Source: Bifidobacteriaceae bacterium (GTDB lineage Bacteria; Actinomycetota; Actinomycetes; Actinomycetales; WQXJ01). Taken from it: a stretch of 5,503 bases of DNA. The translations under genes were made by a program, and so were the position numbers. The notes below the pieces were generated by a model that was not told where the DNA came from, ran no database searches, and saw only the letters and a list, made by a program, of their open reading frames with translations. The stretch lies in the NCBI GenBank assembly GCA_031255075.1, contig JAIRTF010000306.1:1-5503 (forward strand), given 5' to 3'. Shown here piece by piece: positions 5,105-5,503 of the stretch; positions within the stretch are counted from its first letter, which is position 1; each line of letters begins with the position of its first letter.

Positions 5105-5503
5105 TAGTGATCCTCAACCGTGAAGTAGCGGTCTCCGAACTGGACCGTTTCGCCCACACCGACTGATAGCCGCTGGCCTGGCTCAAGCGGAGTGACACCG
5201 CCAAGCAAGGCGAAGACCCGGGTGCCGTTGGTTGATCCAAGGTCTTCGACCCAGAGCGAGCCATCGGCCAAGCCGAAGCGCAGGTGGGTCTTGGAGATGG
5301 TCTTGCCTGGGTCATCCAATCGGACCACGCGGGCTTGGGCATCGGGAGCTTCTGGATCGCGACCGATGACGCCCTCGCCCTCAACCGCTAGCCGCTGCCC
5401 CGCCTCAAACGCTAGACAGCTCCGCTCGGTTGGTGCGGCCGCTGCGGCCGGTGGGCCGGCGGCCGGGTCGGGACCAGTTGATGGCGCGTCGCCCTTGGCG
5501 GCT
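5104..5503 (-). CDS. C-terminal FHA domain of a larger protein (possibly RDD-FHA), 5'-truncated by window edge
   Basis: FHA domains bind phosphothreonine peptides. The frame is open from the right edge to TAG 5106-5104, giving 132 visible residues. Residues 1-27 are an Ala/Pro-rich linker with a run of five Ala, and the FHA domain occupies about 28-132. Its hallmarks are G47-R48 in VIGRDP, S70 and H73 in ISKTH, and STNGT at 90-94, so the phosphate-binding residues are intact. A GTG at 5328 is an apparent start, but starting there would delete the first strands and the GR motif, so it is not the true start. The linker followed by GRDP and DDPGKTISKTHL resembles the FHA tail of actinobacterial RDD-family membrane proteins. 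That N-terminal identity is inference, because those residues are outside the window. The stop overlaps the PP2C start by one base, so the two form an operon. Confidence 0.88.
   Translation of the reverse strand, partial: AAKGDAPSTGPDPAAGPPAAAAAPTERSCLAFEAGQRLAVEGEGVIGRDPEAPDAQARVVRLDDPGKTISKTHLRFGLADGSLWVEDLGSTNGTRVFALLGGVTPLEPGQRLSVGVGETVQFGDRYFTVEDH

Noticed and set aside
4953..5384. A 143-codon minus-strand open frame overlapping the FHA and PP2C genes
   Set aside because: It is a frame-shifted reading of two confidently identified genes, and its translation is Arg/Pro/Ser-rich noise.
1..5503. tRNA, rRNA, CRISPR, insertion sequence or attachment site
   Set aside because: I saw no cloverleaf, spaced repeats, transposase motifs or terminal inverted repeats. 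The window is filled by ordinary chromosomal genes.

Overview
The window is compact, moderately GC-rich bacterial chromosome that reads as an actinobacterium. The clues are Ala/Pro-rich linkers, GTG/TTG starts, an actinobacterial-type ClpX N-terminus, a CoaA resembling the mycobacterial enzyme, and an FHA + PP2C signalling pair. I cannot name a genus from the sequence alone.

Layout from left to right. (1) 1-540 (+) is the C-terminal part of a DUF554 (YdfK/YqgA-like) membrane protein, cut by the window's left edge. (2) 546-1526 (-) is type I pantothenate kinase coaA, convergent with the DUF554 gene at 5 bp spacing. (3) 1527-1766 is a GC-rich divergent intergenic region with a perfect 13-bp dyad, a short direct repeat and a candidate clpX promoter. 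(4) 1767-3122 (+) is clpX, complete, with an unusual Ala/Pro/Lys-rich insertion in front of Walker A. (5) 3122-3457 (+) is a monofunctional AroQ-type chorismate mutase, fused to clpX at the translational level by a TAATG overlap. (6) 3462-4046 (-) is a small membrane protein with an N-terminal zinc ribbon and a DUF4870-like domain, preceded by its own probable promoter. (7) 4148-5104 (-) is a PP2C Ser/Thr phosphatase. (8) 5104-5503 (-) is the C-terminal FHA domain of a protein that runs off the right edge; its stop codon overlaps the phosphatase start.

Functionally, the left and middle parts are housekeeping: coenzyme A synthesis, ClpXP proteolysis, and the branch of the shikimate pathway towards Phe/Tyr. 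The right part is a phospho-signalling pair in which the FHA domain would read phosphothreonine and the PP2C would remove it. The zinc-ribbon membrane protein lies just downstream on the same strand, but probably has its own promoter. No clpP lies beside clpX here, no kinase is in view, and I see no mobile element, CRISPR array or RNA gene. Nothing in the window amounts to a clearly new system. The most distinctive points are the clpX-chorismate mutase coupling, the ClpX insertion and the FHA/PP2C/zinc-ribbon neighbourhood.
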